NCBI GenBank assembly: GCA_036703315.1
Contig: DATNPH010000169.1
Span: 1-24,176 of the forward strand
Direction: 5' to 3'
DNA from: DATNPH01 sp036703315
GTDB taxonomy: Bacteria > Cyanobacteriota > Cyanobacteriia > Cyanobacteriales > Coleofasciculaceae
DNA length: 24,176 nucleotides
Under the pieces are notes generated by a model. It was not told the origin of the DNA and ran no database searches. It was given only the letters and a program-made list of their open reading frames with translations. Shown piece by piece: positions 7,487 to 14,143 of the stretch; position 1 is the stretch's first letter; every line of letters begins with the position of its first letter. Both the position numbers and the translations under genes were made by a program.

Positions 7487-7513
7487 ATGAACAATATTAT
7501 CTGTAAGGTCATG
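7487..7513 (+). pseudogene. 5' end of PPOX-family gene, cut off by the IscB element
   Basis: ATG at 7487 encodes MNNIICKVM before the element interrupts it. Joining any whole-codon end here (7507, 7510 or 7513) to 13673 or 13676 gives MNNIICKV-(x)-ELIKDIRFAMLTTV, which resembles the usual N-terminus of this family (a short helix, then ELIKDIRF). The exact joint is uncertain by a few bases. Evidence is the restored frame and the family-like N-terminus; there is no strong ribosome-binding site. Confidence 0.5.
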
Positions 7514-7519
7514 AACCCA

Positions 7520-7533
7520 CCGCTTAAAAGCGG
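7520..7533 (+). repeat. Left-end hairpin of the IscB element
   Basis: CCGCTT and AAGCGG form a perfect 6-bp stem with an AA loop about 8 bases inside the left border. Subterminal imperfect palindromes of this kind are recognised by Y1 transposases in IS200/IS605 elements. A similar hairpin stands at the right end. Confidence 0.7.
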
Positions 7534-7534
7534 G

Positions 7535-7628
7535 GGCTTGTAAGAGGACAGCCCGACCCTACGGGCGGGTTTAATCTCAAGCCGTACATGACCAGACTCA
7601 GGCAGTAATGCCTACGTTTTTTGAGTCA
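7535..7628 (+). ncRNA. 5' half of the IscB omega-RNA (HEARO RNA), interrupted by the group II intron
   Basis: The stretch is densely structured. GGCTTG (7535-7540) pairs with CAAGCC (7578-7583), enclosing the hairpin GCCCG/CGGGC (7551-7566). GACTCA (7595-7600) pairs with TGAGTC (7622-7627), enclosing GGCA-GTAA-TGCC (7601-7612). The outer intron begins one base after the last stem. The guide of an IscB omega-RNA is its 5' end, taken from the DNA just left of the element, here ending ...CTGTAAGGTC (to 7510). Identification rests on position upstream of iscB, total spliced size and structure; the sequence was not matched to a covariance model. Confidence 0.65.
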
Positions 7629-8248
7629 GTGCGTTTCGTTCTCTCGAAATCCAGCAATGGAAAGGATGAGAGGCAAGGAAAAAATAAGGGCTAAAACCCC
7701 AACAGAACCTTGACAACTTGATAGACATGGTGGTGAGGTAAGTATCCTAGAACCCCAAGCCCACCCCTCTTGGTATAAGAGTGAAAACCATACCCTTACG
7801 GTAGCGACTAGCCATCAATCCGCAAAGCAGGGTAAAGGACGGCATCGATATAAGCCTGACATAGAACCGTCTGGTAAGAATTCATGGGTACGCAAGAAAG
7901 TCACGTTATAACTACGGTGAAAAACGATTGGTGAAACTAAGGCTGATACACCAAAGACAAAACGAGTCAACGGATGAAGGATAACTGGCATTGACTCGTC
8001 AGAATATACCTCCAAATCATCCCCGTGGAAAGTGACACCCTAAAAGTTCAAACTCAATGTCTATCAGGAACGAAGTAACCTCTCAATTGCTCCTTTGGAG
8101 GTCGAATACCAAAGGCAGGTGCTAACCACAAGCAATGAGCAGGAGAGATAGAGTCAGAAGCCAACGCTCAGGGTAATGCCTGAGATATGCAGACGGACTC
8201 ACGTTTAACCGATTTGGATAGTTTCAAGTCAGAGGATTACTCAAAACA

Positions 8249-8383
8249 GTGGTCAGACAAACTGAACTCATGGTGAATTGGAAAGATATGCCCTGGAAGA
8301 AATTCCACCGTCATGTCTACCGCCTCCAAAAGAGAATATTCAAGGCTAGTCAACGTGGTGATGTTGGCACAATGCAACGACTC
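8249..8383 (+). CDS. Outer intron maturase, exon 1 (N-terminal segment)
   Basis: This is the first part of the outer intron's reverse transcriptase/maturase, from GTG 8249 (AGAGGA 12 bases upstream) or ATG 8270. It encodes ...ELMVNWKDMPWKKFHRHVYRL, then QKRIFKASQRGDVGTMQRL, the usual N-terminus (RT-0 region) of bacterial group II intron proteins. The frame runs straight into the inner intron's GTGCG after CTC (8383) and resumes with CAA AAG at 10523, giving MQRL-QKLLMKSFAAKCLAVRRVTQ, as expected for an intact protein. Confidence 0.85.
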
Positions 8384-8894
8384 GTGCGATTCGTTGCGTG
8401 ATGAATCACGGTAAACAACCCGTAAATAATCACGCCAGCCGAAAGGCTGAACTCTCGGTCTGATGCAGGTGCAAGCCCTGCCCACCAGACTCAGGTGTGA
8501 CTCCCTATCTGCCCACACTGACCAGACTCGGTTTCTGGAGGGTGAAGCTGGGAACAGGGCACAATCAGACATCCGCTGTGGGATGACACTGGTGCTAAAG
8601 GGGAGTTCCCATGGTGAAACAGAGCCTGAAAAAGCAACCTACGCATAGGCGGGGCACAGCTCAAAACCCCGACCTCACTGGAGAAAACCGCATTCCCGCC
8701 GAATACCAAGTCGGATAACGGCAAGAGTCCAGGGAATCCAGTGGTTGAAGTGGCTACACCTAACGGAACGAGTAATCTAACCGGGGGAACGAATAAAAAC
8801 GAACTGAAGGTCAAAGGGAGGTCGAACCCCAAGTAGGCTGGACGAGCAGCGGAATCCCTTTAGTTCGGGTAGGACAGACCGTAATTGGTCTGAG

Positions 8895-10436
8895 GTGTTC
8901 AGAGTAAATGACCTAGAGCAGAGCATGATTAGACACATGGACAACCATAGTGAATCTTGGAAGAACTTACCGTGGAAACAACTCCGCAAGAACCTCTTCC
9001 GCCTACAAAAGCGAATTTACAAAGCTATTCGAGTCGGAGACAAGCGGAAAGCTAAATCTCTGATGAGGCTTGTTCTGAATTCCACCGCAGCAAGATTACT
9101 GGCAGTTCGGCAAGTGACTCAACTTAACGCTGGCAAAAAGACGGCGGGAATAGACGGCAAGGCTTCTCTCTCATTCGAGGAACGGTTCGCCTTAAGTGAA
9201 CAACTTAAGCAACCAATTAATACATGGAAGCACAAGCCTCTTAGGGAAATCCCCATCCCCAAAAAGGATGGAAAGACCCGAATCCTTAAAGTCCCTACCA
9301 TTGCGGACAGAGCTTGGCAATGTCTTGTCAAGCACGCCCTGGAACCAGCACACGAGGCTACCTTCCATGCAGCGAGTTACGGGTTTAGGGCAGGCAGAGC
9401 GGCACAAGATGCCCAGAAATTCCTGTTCGACAATCTACGCTCCCACTGCAATGGGATAGAAAAGCGAGTAATCGAACTCGATATCGAAAAATGCTTCGAC
9501 AGGATAAGCCACAAATCAATCATGGAACAGCTCATTGCCCCTCTGGGCATAAAGCTCGGAATCTTCCGATGCCTCAAAGCAGGAGTTAATCCAGAATTCC
9601 CCGAACAGGGAACACCTCAAGGGGGCGTGGTGAGTCCATTGCTTGCCAACATTGCACTAAATGGGATTGAAGATATTCATCAGTCGGTGCGCTACGCGGA
9701 TGACATGGTCATCCTCCTCAAACCCAAAGACGATGCTGAGGTCATACTCGGCAAGATTAGCCAGTTTCTAGCAGAACGTGGAATGAATGTGAGTGCCAAA
9801 AAGACTCGCATTACCGCTACGACAGATGGGTTTGATTTCCTCGGCTGGCACTTCACGGTGCAGAGCAACGGGAAGTTTAGATGCGTCCCTTCAGTGGACA
9901 ACTTCAAAGCCTTCCGCCAGAAAGTAAAGCACATCGTCAACAACTCGAATTATGGTGCTACGGTCAAAGCTGAGAAATTAGCCCCCGTAGTGCGAGGTTG
10001 GAGAAATTATCATCGCTACTGCAAGCTGGATGGGTCGCAGTTCTCGCTCTACCACATCCAGCACAGAGCGTTCAGGGTGTTTAACAAGGAAACCAAACAA
10101 ACTCGCTACACAAGCAAGCAATTGCTGGATAAGGCGTTCCCTGCGGTTCCTTACTCCGAAAACAAGCACATCAAAGTTAAAGGGGACAAATCCCCCTTTG
10201 ACGGAGATATCATCTACTGGAGCCAGCGTAACAGCAAACTCTACGACGGAGCAACCTCCCAAGCCTTAAAACGGCAAGACCATACATGCGAATACTGTGG
10301 CTTAAAACTGCTTAGTGACGAGAGGGTACACCTCCATCATGTTGATGGCAACCATAATAATTGGAAAAATAATAACCTTCTAGCCATTCACGAAAGCTGC
10401 CACAATTATGTTCACATGAGCAAATGCGAAAGCTAA
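8895..10436 (+). CDS. Inner intron reverse transcriptase/maturase with HNH domain
   Basis: A 513-residue group II intron protein from GTG 8895 (or 503 from ATG 8925), which helps its intron fold and splice and copies it into DNA. Numbered from the GTG: an RT-0/N-terminal region with NLPWKQLRKNLFRLQKRIYK; RT-1/2 with GKKTAGIDGK and PIPKKDGKTRILKVPTIADR; ASYGFRAGR; LDIEKCFDRI; GTPQGGVVSPLLANIAL; and the catalytic YADD at 267-270. The maturase domain X contains VVRGWRNYHRY. The C-terminal HNH endonuclease has CEYC at 465-468 and a second half LHHVDGNHNNW...HESCHN. All key residues look intact. It is only distantly similar to the outer maturase, so the inner intron is not a copy of the outer one. 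Confidence 0.93.
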   Translation: MFRVNDLEQSMIRHMDNHSESWKNLPWKQLRKNLFRLQKRIYKAIRVGDKRKAKSLMRLVLNSTAARLLAVRQVTQLNAGKKTAGIDGKASLSFEERFALSEQLKQPINTWKHKPLREIPIPKKDGKTRILKVPTIADRAWQCLVKHALEPAHEATFHAASYGFRAGRAAQDAQKFLFDNLRSHCNGIEKRVIELDIEKCFDRISHKSIMEQLIAPLGIKLGIFRCLKAGVNPEFPEQGTPQGGVVSPLLANIALNGIEDIHQSVRYADDMVILLKPKDDAEVILGKISQFLAERGMNVSAKKTRITATTDGFDFLGWHFTVQSNGKFRCVPSVDNFKAFRQKVKHIVNNSNYGATVKAEKLAPVVRGWRNYHRYCKLDGSQFSLYHIQHRAFRVFNKETKQTRYTSKQLLDKAFPAVPYSENKHIKVKGDKSPFDGDIIYWSQRNSKLYDGATSQALKRQDHTCEYCGLKLLSDERVHLHHVDGNHNNWKNNNLLAIHESCHNYVHMSKCES

Positions 10437-10445
10437 GAACATCGG

Positions 10446-10479
10446 GAGCCGGATGCACCGAAAGGGGCACGTCCGGATC
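10446..10479 (+). ncRNA. Domain V of the inner group II intron
   Basis: Exactly 34 nt. GAGCCGGA pairs with TCCGGATC at the base, the AGC catalytic triad is at 10447-10449, there is a two-base bulge region, and the upper stem is capped by a GAAA tetraloop. It starts ten bases after the maturase stop. Confidence 0.9.
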
Positions 10480-10522
10480 TAAATGGGAGGGGCGGGGAAT
10501 AATATCCCCCCTCGACCCAACC

Positions 10523-12091
10523 CAAAAGTTGTTGATGAAATCCTTTGCTGCTAAATGTCTAGCAGTCCGCAGGGTGACACAGGATAATCAGGGCAAATCT
10601 ACGGCTGGAGTGGACGGGATAAAATCCTTAACGCCTAAACAGCGCCTGGAATTGGTGGAAACACTGAAACTAGGTACGAAAGCCAAAGCCACACGAAGGG
10701 TAATGATTCCAAAACCCGGAAAGGCGGAAAAACGTCCCCTCGGAATTCCCACGATGTACGACAGAGCGCTACAAGGTCTGGTCAAACAGGCTTTAGAACC
10801 AGAGTGGGAGGCAAAGTTTGAAGCCAGCTCCTACGGTTTCAGACCAGGAAGGTCATGTCATGATGCTATCGGACAAATCTACGTAAGCATCAATAGAATG
10901 CCTAAATATGTGTTTGATGCTGACATAGCAAAGTGCTTTGACAAAATCAATCACAACCGACTGCTAGAAAAATTAAATACCTTCCCGACAATTCGTCGCC
11001 AAATAAAAACTTGGTTAAAGGCAGGATACATCCTAGATTACAACTGGGAACCAACCCATGCAGGAACGCCTCAAGGAGGTGTAATCAGCCCCCTACTGGC
11101 TAATATCGCCCTACATGGATTGGAAAAAGCAATAAGAACTGCTTTCCACCCCAACCTTAGCTCACAAAAGCAGGGAAATTTAGGTGTAATTCGTTACGCA
11201 GATGATTTTGTAGTTTTGCACAAAGACTACGAAGTGCTAATGCGTTGTAAGCAGGCTGCGGAAGCATTTTTAAGTGACATAGGTCTAGAGTTACGCCCCA
11301 AAAAAACCAGAATCGCCCATACCTTGGAAAGGATAGGCGAGGAGAAGCCAGGTTTTAATTTCCTCGGCTTTAATGTGCGCCAGTACAAGCTAGGCAAACA
11401 TCAGAGTAAACAGGGGTTCAAGACTCTCATCAAACCTCAATCAGAAAAAGCGCAGACTCACTATCAAAAACTGAACAGCATCATTGTAGAAATGACAGCA
11501 AGGAAACAATCAGAAGTAATTGGAAGATTGAACCCAATTATAAGAGGCTGGTCAAACTACTACAGAACAGTGGTGAGTAAGCAGATATTTACAAAAATAG
11601 ATAACCTGCTGTACTGGAGCCTAAGAAGATGGGGTAAATACCGTCACCGTAACAAAACAGAAAAATGGGTTCGAGAGAGGTATTGGTTAACAATCCAAGA
11701 AGGTGACTACAGTGCCTCGAAATTTGCAACCAATGAAAGAGGAAAACTCAATCGGTTACTATCTCATGCCGAAACACCCATAGTTAGACATGAGAAAGTT
11801 AAAGGCAGTAAGAGTCCATTTGACGGTGATTTAATCTACTGGAGTACACGCCTTGGGGAACACCCCGAAATGAATGCAACAAGAGCCAAACTCTTGAAGC
11901 AACAAAGCGGAAAGTGCGCCCATTGTCGCCTTAACTTTATGGATGGAGATTCGCTGGAAATTGACCACAAAATTCCTAAAAGCTTAGGAGGTAAGGACTC
12001 CTTGAACAACTACCAGCTACTTCATCGCCATTGCCATGATAAGAAAACCGCAAATGATGGCAGTTTGGGCAAGCCCCATTGTCAGGGATAG
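10523..12091 (+). CDS. Outer intron reverse transcriptase/maturase, exon 2 (bulk of protein), HNH at C-terminus
   Basis: Together with exon 1 this gives a protein of about 560-567 residues, the normal length for an HNH-bearing group II intron protein. In order: KCLAVRRVTQDNQGKSTAGVDG (RT-0/1); MIPKPGKAEKRPLGIPTMYDRA; ASSYGFRPGRSCHDA; FDADIAKCFDKI; GTPQGGVISPLLANIALHGLE; and the catalytic YADD at 11195-11206 (about residue 270). Domain X has IIRGWSNYYR. The HNH domain, CAHCRLNFMDGDSLEIDHKIPKSLGG...LLHRHCHDKK, looks intact. The open frame also extends upstream through the inner intron's domains V and VI to an ATG at 10424, overlapping the inner maturase's stop by 13 bases. That could allow an alternative, coupled translation start, but the true N-terminus is exon 1. 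Confidence 0.92.
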   Translation, partial: QKLLMKSFAAKCLAVRRVTQDNQGKSTAGVDGIKSLTPKQRLELVETLKLGTKAKATRRVMIPKPGKAEKRPLGIPTMYDRALQGLVKQALEPEWEAKFEASSYGFRPGRSCHDAIGQIYVSINRMPKYVFDADIAKCFDKINHNRLLEKLNTFPTIRRQIKTWLKAGYILDYNWEPTHAGTPQGGVISPLLANIALHGLEKAIRTAFHPNLSSQKQGNLGVIRYADDFVVLHKDYEVLMRCKQAAEAFLSDIGLELRPKKTRIAHTLERIGEEKPGFNFLGFNVRQYKLGKHQSKQGFKTLIKPQSEKAQTHYQKLNSIIVEMTARKQSEVIGRLNPIIRGWSNYYRTVVSKQIFTKIDNLLYWSLRRWGKYRHRNKTEKWVRERYWLTIQEGDYSASKFATNERGKLNRLLSHAETPIVRHEKVKGSKSPFDGDLIYWSTRLGEHPEMNATRAKLLKQQSGKCAHCRLNFMDGDSLEIDHKIPKSLGGKDSLNNYQLLHRHCHDKKTANDGSLGKPHCQG

Positions 12092-12101
12092 GTTAGATGA
12101 G

Positions 12102-12135
12102 GAGCGGAATGAGGTGAAAATCTCACGTTCCGTTC
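12102..12135 (+). ncRNA. Domain V of the outer group II intron
   Basis: Exactly 34 nt. GAGCGGAA pairs with TTCCGTTC, the AGC catalytic triad is at 12103-12105, and GAGGT-GAAA-ATCTC forms the upper stem with its tetraloop. It follows the maturase stop by ten bases, the same spacing as in the inner intron. Confidence 0.92.
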
Positions 12136-12143
12136 TGGAGAGC

Positions 12144-12176
12144 AGCGGCTCTCGTAAGAGAGTCGCTGACTTTAAT
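12144..12176 (+). ncRNA. Domain VI and 3' end of the outer intron
   Basis: AGCGGCTCTC and GAGAGTCGCT form a 10-bp stem with a GTAA loop. Below it the A at 12169 is unpaired between G-C and C-G pairs, as expected of the lariat branch point. The intron ends seven bases later with AT. Confidence 0.8.
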
Positions 12177-12319
12177 TGACACCGATAAATGCGTAGCTAG
12201 TTTATCGCTCTGTCGTTCAGGATTAAACAGCCTTAAGGGTTAAAGCAGTGTTCTGAACCTAACAAGCTCTTAAAACCTTGTCGAAGCTAACGTAACGAGC
12301 AATCAGGAGAGACGCAACA
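12177..12319 (+). ncRNA. 3' half of the IscB omega-RNA, leading into iscB
   Basis: The region has several consistent stems. CGATAAA/TTTATCG is at 12183-12189 with 12201-12207. GTTCAG/CTGAAC (12215-12220 with 12253-12258) encloses a CCTTAAGG element. ACAAG/CTTGT is at 12262-12266 with 12277-12281, and GCTC (12266-12269) can pair with GAGC (12297-12300), a possible pseudoknot. It ends at the iscB ribosome-binding site AGGAG (12305-12309). Joined to 7535-7628 it makes a leader of about 240-260 nt, the expected omega-RNA size directly upstream of iscB. Confidence 0.65.
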
Positions 12320-13594
12320 ATGTCTAACTACGTTCTAGTTCTAGATACCAACCGTAAACCCCTTAACCCCTGCACTCCAGGTGTTGCTAGAGGTTTGCTC
12401 AAATCTGGTAAAGCTAAGGTGTTTCGACGTTTTCCTTTCACTATCACCCTCGACAAACAAGTTCCCGATAACCCAGAACCCATGCAGCTAAAACTAGACC
12501 CTGGCTCAAAGGTCACGGGCATAGCTTTAGTTCAGGGAGAAAAGGTTGTTTGGGGAGCTGAACTAGCCCACCGAGGACAACAGATTAAAGATGCTCTTGA
12601 ATCTCGTAGAGCGTTGAGACGAGGGAGGAGAAATCGGAAAACACGTTATCGGCAAGCCAGGTTTCTCAATCGAACACGTCCCAAAGGTTGGTTAGCTCCC
12701 AGTCTTCAGCATCGAGTAGAAACAACCTTAACTTGGGTTAATCGATTATGCCGATATGCACCAGTAACATGTGTTTCTCAGGAGCTTGTTCGATTTGATT
12801 TACAGCAAATGGCAAACCCGGATATATCAGGAGCTGAGTATCAGCAAGGGACACTGTTTGGATACGAAGTTAGGGAATATCTTCTAGCCAAATGGGAACG
12901 GAAATGTGCTTACTGTGGTACTGAAAATGTGCCGCTTCAAGTAGAACACATTCGCCCTAGAGCGAAAGGAGGCAGCGATAGAATTTCTAACCTCTGTTTA
13001 GCTTGCGAATCCTGCAATACCAAGAAAGGAACTCAAGATATTGAAGTGTTTCTCAAAAAGAAGCCTGATGTTTTAAAGAAGGTTTTAGCTCAAGCCAAGC
13101 GTCCCTTGAAAGACGCTGCTGCTGTCAATTCAACTCGATGGGCGTTATTTGATCGACTGAAGCAAATGGGACTACCTGTTGAGGTAGGGAGCGGGGGAAA
13201 AACCAAGTACAACAGATGTCGCCTTGAATTGCCTAAAACTCATTGGCTTGATGCTGCTTGTGTTGGGGAAGTAGAAGCCTTGAAGCTCTGCACTAATCAA
13301 CCGTTACTCATCAAGGCTACCGGACACGGTACTCGCCAAATGTGTGGGACTGACAAATACGGCTTTCCAATCCGTCATAGGTCTAGTAATCAAATCCATA
13401 AAGGATTTCAAACGGGCGATATTGTCAAAGCTACAGTTACGGCTGGCAAGAAAGTAGGCGTGTATGTCGGGCGTGTTTTATGTAGAGCTACTGGAAGTTT
13501 TGATATCGCTACTCGTTCAGGTCGTGTATCTGGGATTAGCTACAAATTCTGCACACACGTTCATAGAAAAGATGGTTACAACTATGCACACTAA
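12320..13594 (+). CDS. iscB: RNA-guided nuclease IscB
   Basis: A 424-residue IscB, the transposon-encoded relative and likely ancestor of Cas9. In order: the N-terminal PLMP domain (1-50); RuvC-I KLDPGSKVTGIAL with Asp60; an Arg-rich bridge helix (about 94-118, ESRRALRRGRRNRKTRYRQ); RuvC-II VSQELVRFD with Glu155; an HNH domain (about 192-240) with C196xxC199, EH at 209-210, SNL and C229xxCN; RuvC-III HWLDAACVG with His308 and Asp311; and a C-terminal domain (about 330-424) expected to read the target-adjacent motif. Every catalytic residue is present, so both nuclease sites should be active. AGGAG lies 10 bases before the ATG. Its guide RNA region is upstream but split by the intron pair. Confidence 0.95.
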   Translation: MSNYVLVLDTNRKPLNPCTPGVARGLLKSGKAKVFRRFPFTITLDKQVPDNPEPMQLKLDPGSKVTGIALVQGEKVVWGAELAHRGQQIKDALESRRALRRGRRNRKTRYRQARFLNRTRPKGWLAPSLQHRVETTLTWVNRLCRYAPVTCVSQELVRFDLQQMANPDISGAEYQQGTLFGYEVREYLLAKWERKCAYCGTENVPLQVEHIRPRAKGGSDRISNLCLACESCNTKKGTQDIEVFLKKKPDVLKKVLAQAKRPLKDAAAVNSTRWALFDRLKQMGLPVEVGSGGKTKYNRCRLELPKTHWLDAACVGEVEALKLCTNQPLLIKATGHGTRQMCGTDKYGFPIRHRSSNQIHKGFQTGDIVKATVTAGKKVGVYVGRVLCRATGSFDIATRSGRVSGISYKFCTHVHRKDGYNYAH

Positions 13595-13603
13595 TGAAGG
13601 TAG

Positions 13604-13675
13604 GCGGTTAAAACCGCACACTTGCGTTCCTCCCTGCTCTGAAGAGACAGGGCTTCCCGCTTTGGGTGTTCTGGT
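13604..13675 (+). repeat. Right end of the IscB element
   Basis: The hairpin GCGGTT-AA-AACCGC (13604-13617) begins ten bases after the iscB stop and mirrors the left-end hairpin. It is followed by CCCTG/CAGGG arms enclosing CTCT/AGAG (13633-13653). The border to the PPOX gene is within 13672-13676. Confidence 0.65.
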
Positions 13676-14143
13676 GAATTGATTAAAGACATCCGGTTCG
13701 CGATGCTAACGACTGTTGAGGAGGATGGTACGTTGCGCAGCCGTCCAATGGCAACTCAGCAGACTGAGTTCGATGGTGACTTGTGGTTTTTTACGAATGC
13801 TAATGCGCCTAAGGTCGATGAAGTACAACGCGAACAACATGTTAATGTCAGCTATGCTAATCCGGATAAGCAAAAGTATGTTTCGGTATCGGGTAAAGCC
13901 GAACTAATACGCGATCGCCAAAAAATAGAAGAACTGTGGAATCCCGTATACAAAGCTTGGTTTCCAAAAGGTTTGGATGACCCCAACTTGGCACTGCTGA
14001 AAGTGAGTATAGATCAGGCGGAGTATTGGGACTCGCCGTCTAGCGCCTTAGTGCGACTTGTGGGCTTTGTCAAAGCACTAACAACGGGAAAACCTTACTC
14101 CGGTGGTGAGAATGCGAAGATTGACACCCATTCAACATCCTGA
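13676..14143 (+). pseudogene. PPOX-family (general stress protein 26-like) gene, 5'-truncated by the IscB element
   Basis: The remaining 155 residues encode a split-barrel flavin-binding protein of the pyridoxamine-5'-phosphate-oxidase-like superfamily: ELIKDIRFAMLTTVEEDGTLRSRPM, then WFFTNANAPKVDEVQ, VNVSYANPDKQKYVSVSG and LLKVSIDQAEYWDSPS. These proteins bind FMN or related cofactors; the role of this one is unknown. The fold is nearly complete, but no normal start codon precedes it: the frame runs back into the element's right end, and its natural ATG is probably at 7487. TTG 13679 is the nearest alternative. The 3' end overlaps the GNAT gene on the opposite strand by 12 bp. Loss of function is likely but not certain. 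Confidence 0.8.

Larger units (their letters stand above)
8384..10522 (+). mobile_element. Inner group II intron (2.1 kb) nested in the outer maturase ORF
   Basis: The 5' end is GTGCG (8384). A structured 5' region runs to about 8894, followed by a maturase ORF. Domain V is 34 nt at 10446-10479. Domain VI is a G-rich/C-rich hairpin at about 10485-10518 with a bulged A at 10515. The 3' junction is placed at 10522, seven bases after the bulged A as in the outer intron, because this restores the outer maturase frame exactly. The terminal bases are then CC; ending one base earlier (AC) would fit the AY rule but shift the frame. Nested group II introns (twintrons) are known in cyanobacteria such as Thermosynechococcus. 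Confidence 0.88.
7629..12176 (+). mobile_element. Outer group II intron (about 2.4 kb without its insert) inside the omega-RNA region
   Basis: The 5' end is GTGCG (7629). Domains I-III occupy about 7629-8248, the maturase ORF lies in domain IV, and domain V is a 34-nt hairpin at 12102-12135. Domain VI is AGCGGCTCTC-GTAA-GAGAGTCGCT (12144-12167) with a bulged A at 12169. Seven bases later the intron ends TTTAAT (12176), giving the usual AY end. A 9-bp stem in domain I (7962-7970 with 7991-7999) has a 3' arm, TGACTCG, that is also complementary to the 5' exon end TGAGTCA, a possible EBS1/IBS1 pair. The maturase is interrupted by a second intron. Confidence 0.88.
7511..13675 (+). mobile_element. 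IscB (ISC/HEARO-type, IS200/IS605-related) element carrying a nested group II intron pair
   Basis: The borders are placed by terminal hairpins and by restoration of the flanking PPOX gene (uncertain by about 3 bp each side). Left end: CCGCTT-AA-AAGCGG (7520-7533). Right end: GCGGTT-AA-AACCGC (13604-13617), then a CCCTG/CAGGG stem (13633-13653). Between them lie an omega-RNA region and iscB. Without the introns the element would be about 1.6 kb, a normal ISC size. There is no tnpA transposase, so movement would need one in trans. The right flank begins GTGA; from memory, HEARO/ISC elements favour ATGA or GTGA sites, which would fit. No HIP1 octamer was seen in the 6.2 kb. Confidence 0.85.

Noticed and set aside
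7361..7543. Plus-strand 60-codon ORF across the element's left border
   Set aside because: Its end runs into the left-end hairpin and it has no family-like sequence. Only the short part from ATG 7487 is kept, as the PPOX 5' end.
10424..10522. First 33 codons of the long ORF ending at 12091
   Set aside because: They coincide with domains V and VI of the inner intron. The real N-terminus of the outer maturase is at 8249-8383. Kept only as a possible bypass start.
12320..13594. Cas9 or CRISPR locus
   Set aside because: The protein has the short IscB architecture with a PLMP domain, and there is no repeat-spacer array or cas1/cas2 anywhere in the window.
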